Of a DNA stretch of 64,000 nt, positions 23,367 through 33,064 are shown piece after piece (within the stretch, counting starts at the first letter, position 1; each line of letters begins with the position of its first letter). The position numbers were made by a program, and so were the translations under genes. Origin of the DNA: Branchiostoma belcheri. Lineage: Eukaryota > Chordata > Leptocardii > Amphioxiformes > Branchiostomatidae. The stretch covers positions 1,962,438 through 2,026,437 of the forward strand of contig NW_017802491.1 in the NCBI RefSeq assembly GCF_001625305.1. Direction: 5' to 3'. The notes under the pieces were generated by a model. The model was not told where the DNA came from, ran no database searches, and worked only from the letters and a program-made list of their open reading frames with translations.

Positions 23367-25254
23367 ATGCAGCCGTCGCAGCCTTGTTCGTCGTCTCATC
23401 AAGAGGGCACGCCCTTCGTCTTCAGAAACCCCGTGCCCAAACATTTTGCGGGCTGGGTCTCCTTCCTCGGAATCCTGTTCCTAGCGGGAGGAATATTCGT
23501 ACTGAAGAACGACTATCTCTCCTCCGTGGGAGGGAAAGTTATGATCGCTCTCGGCCTGCTCGCCATTCTGGGGGAGACAGGAATCAACTGCTGTCTGAGT
23601 ATGGCCAAGTGGAAAAAAGGCTCCGGAGCAGGTGAAGATGGGGGACGGGAGATGGGGGATTGCCAGCTGGTCACAGCCGCTTCTTCAGCTTCATTAGCTC
23701 CAGCAGCGTCCCCAGTCGAGCTGAGGGGACCGTCTCCAACCCACGGTTCGTCAAGGTAAATGCCATAGTATCCATACTAATGATATAGAAGCACGTTTTG
23801 TAACGGAATATGTGCCTCATGCCTTACCTGTTGAGATATATTCAGACTTTATAGTCTATGTACAGCAATTCCTATACGCGCGTCAAAAGGGGTGAACCAG
23901 AAGTGTTGTGTTTATGAGCGCCGATCGTCATAAACGGTTTGAAATGAGAAAATGACAAAAAAATCACCGCAAAATTGATGTATTAATCAGCCATTTAGCG
24001 TCCATGAAGTCGCGGCGTCGTTCCAAAGCTGTGTGATTAATCTTTCAGTCACGTCCGCCGCGTTTTTCAACCAACGTTAGCCACCATACAACTCTCCTTT
24101 ACATGTGAAGCACATTCTGCAATACGTGATCCAATTCTCCAAAATTATGTGGTGTTCTGGGGATATCCAGCTAGTAATCCCCTCAGACTCACACGCACTG
24201 AGGGCGTTTAGCCACACTTACTCTTAAGTCGATACAATAGGACGTTCCTTTTAATTCAAACTAAACCACCGCGTTATGCGTCGGCTAAATAGATCTGGGG
24301 CATATATTACTTAAACTACATCAAAGACCTCTACGTAATTAAATCAGCATTAGCCGTCGTGGTAGGAATGGATACAAATTGCTTGCCATTGACATATTCT
24401 ATCTCGATCTAAGTGGTTTTTCCGAGAGATGAAAGAAGCCGACGTTCTACCTCCGGGCGGCCGCTCCAATCTCTTCATCTCCATTTCATCCCCATAAGTC
24501 ACATTGAAACATGACTCCCTTTTCCTGTCTTTATTAATCGATGCATCTTCTGATCAAGATTAGAAAACTTTTTCGATGTTCAGTCATTCCCTGGGGGACG
24601 TTTTTTCCTATCTGCGACGCTGTTTCAAATGTTGACGCGTAGAACATATGTTACACACGCATGTCGGAAAGACCTCACTGATAAGCGTGTTATAGTTAGG
24701 TAGATTTCAGGTTTCTAAACTGTCTGACCTGATACATTACTATCGCTTCTGTGCATCAATTTCAGTTACCTAAGCATCCAGTCTGACCTTTGGTAAGGAC
24801 AAGATAAATTGGGCGCTTTTTTATTAGTTTTTTTTAATATTTCCCCCTCAGAAATCTCGTTGCTCTACTCCCGCCTAGTCCCTTGATTGTGCGTTTGGAA
24901 GCGCCCAAACGTGACGACAGGGCGGCCACGGAGGTGAAAAAACCCGGAGGAGCCGACCGCCTGTCCGACCGTCTGTCGCTGAAATCCTGCAGTTCCACAA
25001 CTAACATCCGAGCATCCCCCACAATTAACGTCCGAGCATCTCCTACAAGTGACATCCGAGCAGCATCTCCCACAACTAACATCCGTGCATCTTCCACAAC
25101 TAACGTCCGAGCATCTCTCTCAACTAACGTCCGAGCATCTCCTACAACTAACGTCCGAGCATCTTCCACAACCAACGTCCGAGCATCTCAAGACGAGATC
25201 CCGCCATCTTACGAGGACGTCGTCAAATCTGCGATTCAAAGAACCCAATTGTGA
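23367..25254 (+). CDS. U8: two-pass membrane protein with octapeptide-repeat tail and PPxY end
   Basis: Exons 23367-23755 and 24852-25254, phase-2 intron (AG|GTAAAT ... CAG|A); 263 residues. The exon 1 product pairs with U5: 'GGIFVLK', 'ALGLLAILG', 'INCCLSMAKW', 'TAASSASLAPA'. Membrane segments lie at about 28-46 and 54-75. The tail differs from all the others. It is basic at first, then holds about eight tandem octapeptides of the pattern (S/P)TTN(V/I)RAS, and ends 'IPPSYEDVVKS'. The Pro-Tyr motif survives although the rest of the tail has been replaced by a repeat. The start was chosen because it gives a leader of the same size as U5. An in-frame upstream ATG at 23238 cannot be excluded. 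Confidence 0.78.
24992..25190 (+). repeat. 24-bp coding minisatellite, about 8 copies
   Basis: The unit is close to ACAACTAACGTCCGAGCATCT plus three bases, repeated in frame in U8 exon 2. One copy carries an extra GCA codon (RAAS), and others vary at single positions (AACATC/AACGTC, AGTGACATC). Confidence 0.85.
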
Positions 25255-25459
25255 CGTTCTCGTAATCTTAACAAAAAAAAGAAGACTTCGATTATTTTCT
25301 TAAGCGCAAAAGCTAATGCAGTCAGACAAGGTCGATGCAAAGGGACGATGCAAAACGAATCATGATCATCTCTAAACCAATAATGTGTTAGTGGATCTGG
25401 ACGTACATCCACGCCCACACTGTCTTCACCTGCTTCATGTGGAACTAACCTTATTACTA
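25255..25459. other. U8 3' flank
   Basis: Presumed 3' UTR of U8. No canonical AATAAA was seen here. The next feature is the MITE-like element. Confidence 0.3.
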
Positions 25460-25726
25460 CAGGGCTCGAAATACTGGGTGCATTTGCACCTTATTATTGC
25501 ACCCGAATTTGGACCTGTGTGCCTATTTTTCTGGTGCACCCAAATATTTTCGTAGGTTTACATGTGTAAAAATGTCAAACGTATAGTACTATACAGCATA
25601 TTCTTAACAAGAGTCAGAAAAATAATAAAAGCATTGTAATAGTACCCAACAAGTTTTTTTGTGCACCCAATTTTTTTAGGTTGGCTGCACCAGTGCACCT
25701 ATTCCCAAAATGAATTTCGAGCCCTG
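25460..25726. mobile_element. MITE-like element with CAGGGCTCGAAAT inverted ends (hAT-like)
   Basis: CAGGGCTCGAAAT at 25460-25472 is matched by its exact reverse complement at 25714-25726. Inside lie several inverted and direct TGCACC/GGTGCA words ('CTGGGTGCA' near the left end, 'TGCACCAGTGCACC' near the right). The length is 267 bp and there is no ORF. CAGGG...CCCTG ends are common in hAT elements, but no clear 8-bp target duplication was found, so the superfamily is tentative. Confidence 0.5.
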
Positions 25727-27420
25727 CTGCTAGCTACGCAGAGTTGCTGCAAACCCTCTGTCTGCCTGAGACTAATACCAGCATTTTGACATGCAGCTAT
25801 ACAATATACTCATTCCGTATACACGCACGTCCACAGAGTTTATCTTAGACATTTATTGTTAAAGTTGAGGCTTAGCACAGGGAGCTAGCACAGGGCATGG
25901 AACACTTTATCCGTTCGCGCTTCAGTGATCAGTAGTGTCGCCAGGAATTTCCAATTTTCCCGAAGATATTATCACATTTACATTGTCCACACCGACGGCA
26001 AATACAGCTTGGCGACTATCATGGGAGATGGCGCTGTACAAAATGGCGTGACTATAAACTGAGAAGGAGTTTAATTTGAAGGACTCAACCTTTTTGACTT
26101 GGGTTCAAGTTGAAACGTTCTGATAATTCAATACGCTATACTGTACATTGGCTCAAGAAGCATGTATGGAAAGAGTTTTGACTATGGACTATATATTCTC
26201 TATAATATACAACATTTGTAAACTGATAATCTGTGTGACTGTGTACATGACATGTATATGTTGAGTGTTGAAGTCGCTATCAGTTTGCATTACTTATTAA
26301 TTATCATGGAGGTAGGATTGGAGATTCTACCTCCACGGAATTATTGACGACTAGATACATATCTACATAATTGTCTGAGAGTAGATATCTGACATGTCTC
26401 GTTATGACTTCGTCTTCCATGAATCAAACAAGTGTACATAACCTTGAAGTGGTGTTATATCAGTAACGTTACTCCCGTTCATGTTACGTTCTCAGGTAGC
26501 GTCATGTAATTAATTATGATGTAAAGGTAGATGTAAAATGTTCATAAAATGTGACTGTTACTGACGTCGACTGCGAAAACATTAAAAACTCAAAATGCAT
26601 TGTTACTCAAGTTGTACCATCACATACTCAAGTTACTCTCATAGTAACAGTCATCTTGTAATCGTGCCATTGGTGAACTGAAACCTTCCTACTAGAACCT
26701 TCGTACTACTAGTATTTTAACCTCACAAGTATGAAAACGGGATATAAAGCCATTAGGAAATATAAGATAGCCCATGGTACGTTGAATAAAGTATTTTGAG
26801 TAGTTAATACTAGTGAACGTGTCTGTTTTGGTCTCCTGTGTATGAACGTACGGCCATACTGTTACACCAATTAAATGTGTTGTAAAACTATATCCTGTTT
26901 CTGCAAACAATAGCAAAGAAGGCGACGGCACCCAGATGTATATATGGTTGCTCTCAAAGCACATAATTTTACAAGTTACTTTTCAAATAAGCATCTTCAG
27001 TGAACCTATACAAATATGTTGCTTTGATACCTTTTGCATCAGCTAGTTTGTTTTCAGCGAACGACTGATGCACGTATTTGAACCAAGTGCTTTACTTCCA
27101 GACGCCCCTGTGTCAAAGGTCATACGAGTAACGCAAATATTATTTACTCAAGTAGAGTCGAGCTCGACGAGAAGTTTACGTGACGACTGGGAGAAAACTG
27201 CGCCGCGCGAGACTGTCTTGTCAACATGCCGAGTTGACTCAAATCTCTGTGGTAATCATGAGGGGAAGAAGGCCGTGTTGGAACGCAAGAAAAGGCCTTT
27301 TGTGGAGGTTTACTTTGGTCTGATTGATAGCGACGCCAAGGCTATAGGCGGCACTTCCCTTTTTTTGACGTGGGGAGGGCAGTGAACTTTCCCGCCGTGG
27401 GACTACATGTAAGTAGCTGA
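25727..27420. other. Spacer between U8 and U9
   Basis: No gene seen. Mostly AT-rich, with a more GC-rich stretch from about 27150 to the U9 start, as expected for its promoter or 5' UTR. A symmetrical 'GGAGGTAG...CTACCTCC' pair occurs around 26310-26335. Confidence 0.3.
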
Positions 27421-27471
27421 ATGGGGGAAAATGGGGAAAGGGCGGCGCCACAACGGCAACGGTCAGTCTAA
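27421..27471 (+). promoter_or_regulatory. uORF overlapping the U9 start
   Basis: An ATG 10 bases before the U9 ATG opens a 16-codon ORF in another frame, ending in TAA inside the U9 coding sequence. If it lies in the mRNA it would compete with U9 initiation. Confidence 0.3.
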
Positions 27472-29392
27472 TGGAAGGAGGACGAGACCAGACGAGCGTC
27501 GGCGGGCAGGCAGACCGAGTGGAGGCGAGAATTACCGGACCAGGAACCGACTAATGCGCCATGAGTTCAGCCGTCTCCGCGTGTCGGCGAACGTGTCCCG
27601 TCAGGGCGGACAGGGTGTCGTGTTGTCCCCGGTCAGCACACTCGGCCAGCGGGCACAGAGAGGATGTCCGTGCGAAAACCCGGGCCCCATGGCTCTCTTC
27701 TTCGTTGCATTCCTGATATTCCTACCCGGAGCGATCATGACGGCGAACGGGTACGGCGAACCCGAAGCCATCGCCCGAAGAGACCCTCTCCTTATCGTCG
27801 GTCCGGTCTCCATCGGTGTTTCTATACTGTTGATGTTGTTATCGTGTGGTTGGAACCTTTATATTCAGAATAACGAGAACGACACAGAAATTGACGTAGA
27901 ACTAGGTGAAGACTGCGGCCCGGCCTCCCCGGATCCGGCCAGCTTCTCACCGCCGCCAAGTTACGATACGATCGTACACGAGGATGAAAACAGGTATTAA
28001 AAGCTTATGTTTATGGGGGAGGGGGGCTGTGCGTCCTTGGATAGCACCAGCTGTTACACCACAAGCTACGTTCGTTTCCCCTTCATTTGAAACAGTAAAA
28101 ACTGCCCGGGCAAGGTGATATTCAATAACGTTACACATCGAATCGCTGTAGGTTACCCATATTGTATCAATATTGATACGAACAAGGGTACGAGCACAGC
28201 AAAACAAACTGACCTATACAGTATACTAACACCGCGTATGCATTGTTTTCACTTAGAAAGGCAAGAACGGAACTACTAAGCTTCAGTTTTTATCCACGCT
28301 CGTGTATGTATTCATGTCAAAAACGGTGACATGTGTCATAAAGGCAAATGTTAGATACAAACAAAACAACCATATCAAACTTTGACCCCCACAAAAGCTC
28401 CGAATGGAATGATCTGCATTTCCTCTTGCGTGGGCGGGCCTGTGCAAACTTCATAGCTGTTATAGTTAAACTCTAGTGTATGGTAATCTCCAAGCAGATC
28501 CCTTTCGGTGGTAAAAAGACAAGTATCAAATTCGCCAGGCAGTATCCATTAGCCAGAGAAGGTCGCCGGCCACCGACGGGTGGGATTAGCGACAAAAAAA
28601 GGCCATATATTAAAAGCTCTGCTTTGAGAGTAGTGTATGGCTCCTTGAATCATCACCCGTAAATCCCGAAAAACTAAAAGCAAAAACGAAAAAAAAAAAG
28701 CGAAAAACATGGTCCCCCACCCAAAAAAGATTATATTTATGATTGATGAATACTTACTTTCGTAATGATTTACGAAGCGTAAATATTTTAATAGAAAATT
28801 TTATCATGCCCTGGAAAATTGAACAATACAAATTTCATGTTATTGATATTGTTAAAATAAGCCATTATTCATCAAGGCCTAGATGTCACCTGCCGGCCAC
28901 GCATGTACGGGCATGTAATTTGATATGTTGATATTTTATTTCCTTCGCAAACGGCCCATAGATCACTCACCCCCTATCCGGTTACGATCTTTTATACAAA
29001 TTGATGTTTTCTCCCGCATGTCTAGGTTCAGCTTCCCCGATCAGCCGACTATACATCAAGAGGAGTGCCCTGGAGAGGCCACGTCCTCGGCGGAGACTCC
29101 GCCAGCTCCGCGCGTTGTTCTAACACTTGTCGAAATTCCAAACGATAATTGCACCGATACTGGTGAGACTACTAGCGACTATGACCCTTGGGTCGCGAGG
29201 GAAGACTTGGAGGACTTGGACGAGGACATCGTTCATCCTCCCCCGTCCTACACCCCAGTCGACCCGACCAACACCGCCTCGTCTGAGGATCTGGACGACG
29301 TGTTTGAAGAGGAAGACGAGGATATCGTCCACCCGCCGCCGTCCTACGACGAAGTTATGCACGTTATACACGAGAGAAGTGACGATGTATAA
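27431..29392 (+). CDS. U9: two-pass membrane protein with three PPxY motifs
   Basis: Exons 27431-27993 and 29026-29392, phase-2 intron (AG|GTATTA ... TAG|G); 309 residues, the longest in the cluster. The Gly/Arg/Asn-rich leader (MGKGRRHNGNG) recalls U1 and U2. Membrane segments lie at about 87-106 and 120-141. A Pro-Tyr motif, 'SPPPSYDTIV', already stands at the end of exon 1. Exon 2 is very acidic and contains an internal duplication, 'DEDIVHPPPSYTPV' and 'DEDIVHPPPSYDEV', with the second close to the C-terminus. The third motif is followed by 14 residues, more than elsewhere in the cluster. U9 is a divergent member, placed in the family by intron phase, two-pass topology and tail motifs. 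Confidence 0.78.
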
Positions 29393-31035
29393 CATCAAGG
29401 GACATCCACATTCTACAACAGTGGCTCATGAACCATTACAGACAAGTGCAATGTGGATGTTGTGGTCTCCAATTGTAAGCCTGAGGCTTGATTGAGATAA
29501 GCAAGGATGACTTGGGAGCGTGTGACGCCCTCTTTGTAGCCAGATAAATGGGGGCCCAATTCAAGGGCTAGCTAAGCCGTTTTTCTTGGAAAATGGTAAT
29601 TTTGGGGTGTCGGTTGGCACACCGTACTAAGATTACTCTCTCGGTCAAGTTATATCGGTATACAGGTAAAATTGGAGGAAATGAATAAACACCTAGTCGT
29701 GACCGGATGCCGATTGAACCTTTCCGACTCTTGTGAAATATTAAATACGCGCTTCCCCCAGCCCACTATACCGGCAGTTTTTGGTTCCTTGCCAAGGCGG
29801 AGCATGCCTCGTTTTGAAAGAAATTCTACGGACATTGCAGAGTTGGATTCATCTATTATATAGAAATAGTTTAAACGTGAATAAGTCATTCTTTATGTAT
29901 TATCGAAGGAAAGCACGTAAAATTTGACACACACTGCTGTTATGCTTTCACACGCCGCTAGGACCGCTCCGAATCGTTATGGTGTTTTATTGATCGAAAA
30001 TTACTAGTTACGTCGGCTTCCGTTAACCTACAAGTGCTAAAGACACCCTACAAATACCACTATAAAGTGCCTTACAGAACAATGTATACGTCTCTATATT
30101 TATCCAGACTTCTATGATCACACACGACTTTAGACTTATAAGACAGAGATTATATTTTATTTTCCTTAGATTAGTTTTTATGAAGCAAAAAGTTTCTATA
30201 AAAATTAAGGTATGTATCTTATATTCCAAAATGATTATTGAAATAAAAGCAACATAATCGTAGCAACATGCATTATCTGACTCAATTGCTGTCAAATTTA
30301 ATGCGTACCTATGTTGCTCGACTGAGCTGGGTGGATGGAACATAGTCGGACACAGTTGAGTAGGTTCAAAACGGAGAAATGTTGAACAAAAACGGAGAAT
30401 TACTCAACAAAAAAAGTAGAAGTAGTTTGATTAACAATTTCCTTGTCCCGGGAGGGAGATACATCATACTAATTATAAATTTGGGAAAAGACCTAAAATC
30501 TGTAATGCCTGACCCCTTTTTAGATGACATACTCGAATGACAAACTTAAATCTATTTCCCCTGAAGTGTAATCATTCTTCTGTCACAGCTGCGCTTTGTT
30601 TCACTTTTGGGGAATCAATCAGCGCATCAGATGGATCTTGGGCTCTCTTCGTCTCTAGCTCCAGCCTAATTGGGAACCGCGCGAGGAGCCCGTGTAACAC
30701 CGTGGCAGCCTGCCAGCACCACCTATATTCATGCACACATCACTTTTAATGCGTGAAAGCTCGGGTAAACTGGATGGGTAGGTTGTACTCAACATCACCT
30801 GACTGTCGATCTGCCCTGCGGCAGTTTTCGGGTTTCTTGCACTAGTTGGCAATCCCGACATGCCCTGGCAGCTCAGGTTTGAACAATCGTTCAGGGACCA
30901 CCACAGTTTTTGTTCGAATAGTCTCTATTTGAAACTTTTTGAAGACTGTTTACTAGACATTCCGTCTCTCAGTAAGAATTTTGGGTGCCATAATTATGGC
31001 TAGTTACTAGAATGACTCATTATCACGAATACAAC
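29393..31035. other. Spacer between U9 and U10
   Basis: No coding pattern. The stretch 29540-29870 ('GGTGTCGGTTGGCACACC' and following) has a more GC-rich, repeat-like composition. Its boundaries could not be found. Confidence 0.3.
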
Positions 31036-31083
31036 ATGGCTGGTGGCTTCTGTTGTGGCAGTAGAAGGCTACAGCTTTTGTGA
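31036..31083 (+). promoter_or_regulatory. uORF upstream of U10
   Basis: ACAACATGGCTGG starts a 15-codon ORF ending in TGA, 36 bases before the U10 ATG. It resembles the AAnATGGC uORFs of U1-U3. Confidence 0.3.
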
Positions 31084-31118
31084 CATCGACGACTACAAGA
31101 GTACTGTGGACAGGAATC

Positions 31119-32083
31119 ATGTACCCGACAACAGGCACTGATACGAGTGCCACCAGACTGTCCATCGCTCAGAGACTGGACCCGGAGCTGGTTAAGAACC
31201 TCTTTGCTGCTGCTCTGTGTCTAGGAGGCTTCATCGTGACGACAATAGGATTTACCACCGAGTCTGTCACCCCGGCGATGTATATCGGTCCGCTCATGCT
31301 GGCCGCATGTTTCGTGGTGTGTCTGGTGAGGTGTGTGCAGTGGCACAGCGACACACCGATCTCAGGCGGGACTACACAGAACGTGGGCCGGACGGTGACT
31401 GCAGTACCGGCCGGGCAGGTGGTTACAGCGCGCCCTGCTCCAGCTGTGAGTACGTCGCAGCGGCCTAACATGGCGGCACCTGCACCCGCCCAGACCTGGT
31501 CCTACCCTTCATACTCAAGGTGACGTAACAATTCAGTCATCCTTATATTATGTGCGTCAACATGGTCGTCAGAGAGTCGAAAATATGAATGTATGACCGA
31601 CTATGCCTACGTATAATACTTGAAGAAAAAATTCACAAAATGACGTCGAAATTGACTACTAGGGTACTTGTACATGTAGTAGACACGCGGAAGTTGTTTG
31701 AAGCAAAAAAAAAATGAGCAAAGTTTGTGGTAGATATGATCGTGAAAATTCATGCAACAATGAACCTTTCGCATATATACACTGTGTATACACAGGCTTC
31801 ACTATATATGAAGATCCCCCCCTCGACTGGTTGTTCTAATTGTGTTTGAACGACTCGTAGTCACTCTGACATGTTTCTTTGCTGATATTGCAGATTTTCC
31901 CTGATGACTCGACCTACAGAACAGGTGCCGTACCCTCCCGCGGTTGTCCTACCATCGCCGACGTCACCGTCCGCCCCATCACATGTACACACCGTCCTCC
32001 CACCGTACACCCCTGCCGCATGGACCGGCGACGAGCCACCCCCGTCTTACGACGAAGCAACAAAACAATACAGTGAGAAATGA
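31119..32083 (+). CDS. U10: two-pass membrane protein with PPxY tail
   Basis: Exons 31119-31519 and 31894-32083, phase-2 intron (AG|GTGACG ... CAG|A); 196 residues. Exon 2 has no early ATG and is easily missed; its frame is fixed by the phase-2 rule and ends in the expected motif. Membrane segments lie at about 27-45 and 53-73, the second ending 'CLVRCVQW'. Exon 1 continues in an Ala/Pro/Thr-rich stretch. Exon 2 carries 'LPPYTPA' and a final 'EPPPSYDEA', followed by 8 residues. AATAAA follows at 32261. It is the last member of the cluster seen. Confidence 0.75.
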
Positions 32084-32260
32084 AAGAGAAATCTGTGTAT
32101 ACATGTAGCATAAAATATGAATTCGAGGGGATTCATTCCTCAGATAACCGACATCTTGCACACGTAGCATTAAATACTTTTGGACGACGATTTGAGTTTT
32201 TTTAAGAACATTTCAGGGACATAACTTTTCACCAAAGAATGACACCAGAGGCGCAGACGA

Positions 32261-32266
32261 AATAAA
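32261..32266 (+). terminator. Polyadenylation signal for U10
   Basis: AATAAA lies 178 bases past the U10 stop. Confidence 0.45.
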
Positions 32267-33058
32267 GTCGAAATCTTTCAGGGCATGCGGAATGCCAAAT
32301 GTTTATATTATCATCCACTTTAGTGCCGGGCTTTGAATATCAATACTTACCAACTTGTGGAGGTACATGTATCCGCAATCTTTTGAGTGACTCGTGCCAA
32401 TGGTACATAATATTTACTGGTTATCAGTGTACATGAATTATGGCCAGTGTGCCATGTTGATTGTGATAGTTTAAGATAAATGTAAATATAACAGATACTA
32501 TGCACCTAACACGATCATTATACCTCACAGCTAAAACATAACCTTCTCGGTGAAGGTAATAACAGGAGAGAGAATGCAAAATATTACTGATTATAATAAC
32601 TAATTGTGAGTGGAGTGAGACATAAATTAGAAAGTAAGGAAGTATTCACCAATTAAGAAGAAGCTGGTTTAGGTCACAGTTCATTGGTACTCACAATATA
32701 ACGTGTGTAACCATTGAGCTGTTTTCAGTATTAATAATTACCATTAACATTGTTTATAATATCTTTGTTTCTAAGTTCTCTAAACGTTCAGCTTGAGAAA
32801 TGCAGTATAATATCTGGTACCAGAATATAAGTGAATACTAGTACTATTATGGTAGTACTATAATACTAGTACTATTAATATATATGCAAGATATCTTGTC
32901 TATCTGTCTGTCAGTCAGTCTTGAAAGACTATGACTTAACTGTGCAAAAATAGGATGGTACAGTTAATTTTATCTTGTAGTATTCACAGAAAAAAAGAGA
33001 ATCAATTTGCTGCACCAAGTACAAATCAAACAACACGACAATTTGCAGCCTCTTCATT
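32267..33058. other. Spacer between the cluster and RhoGDI
   Basis: AT-rich. It includes a short imperfect palindromic run of TAGTACTA words at 32835-32880 and no coding pattern. Confidence 0.35.
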
Positions 33059-33064
33059 TTTATT
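33059..33064 (-). terminator. Possible polyadenylation signal for RhoGDI
   Basis: AATAAA on the minus strand, about 2.2 kb past the RhoGDI stop. It would imply a long 3' UTR. No coding sequence lies between. Confidence 0.3.

Noticed and set aside
5780..32083. Assigning the cluster to a named vertebrate gene family such as NDFIP or LITAF
   Set aside because: NDFIP has three membrane spans and LITAF a Zn-binding Cys/His domain; neither pattern is present. Only the PPxY logic is shared.
32835..32880. Palindromic TAGTACTA run as a transposon end or RNA hairpin
   Set aside because: Low-complexity AT-rich repeats; no second end and no stable conserved stem could be argued.
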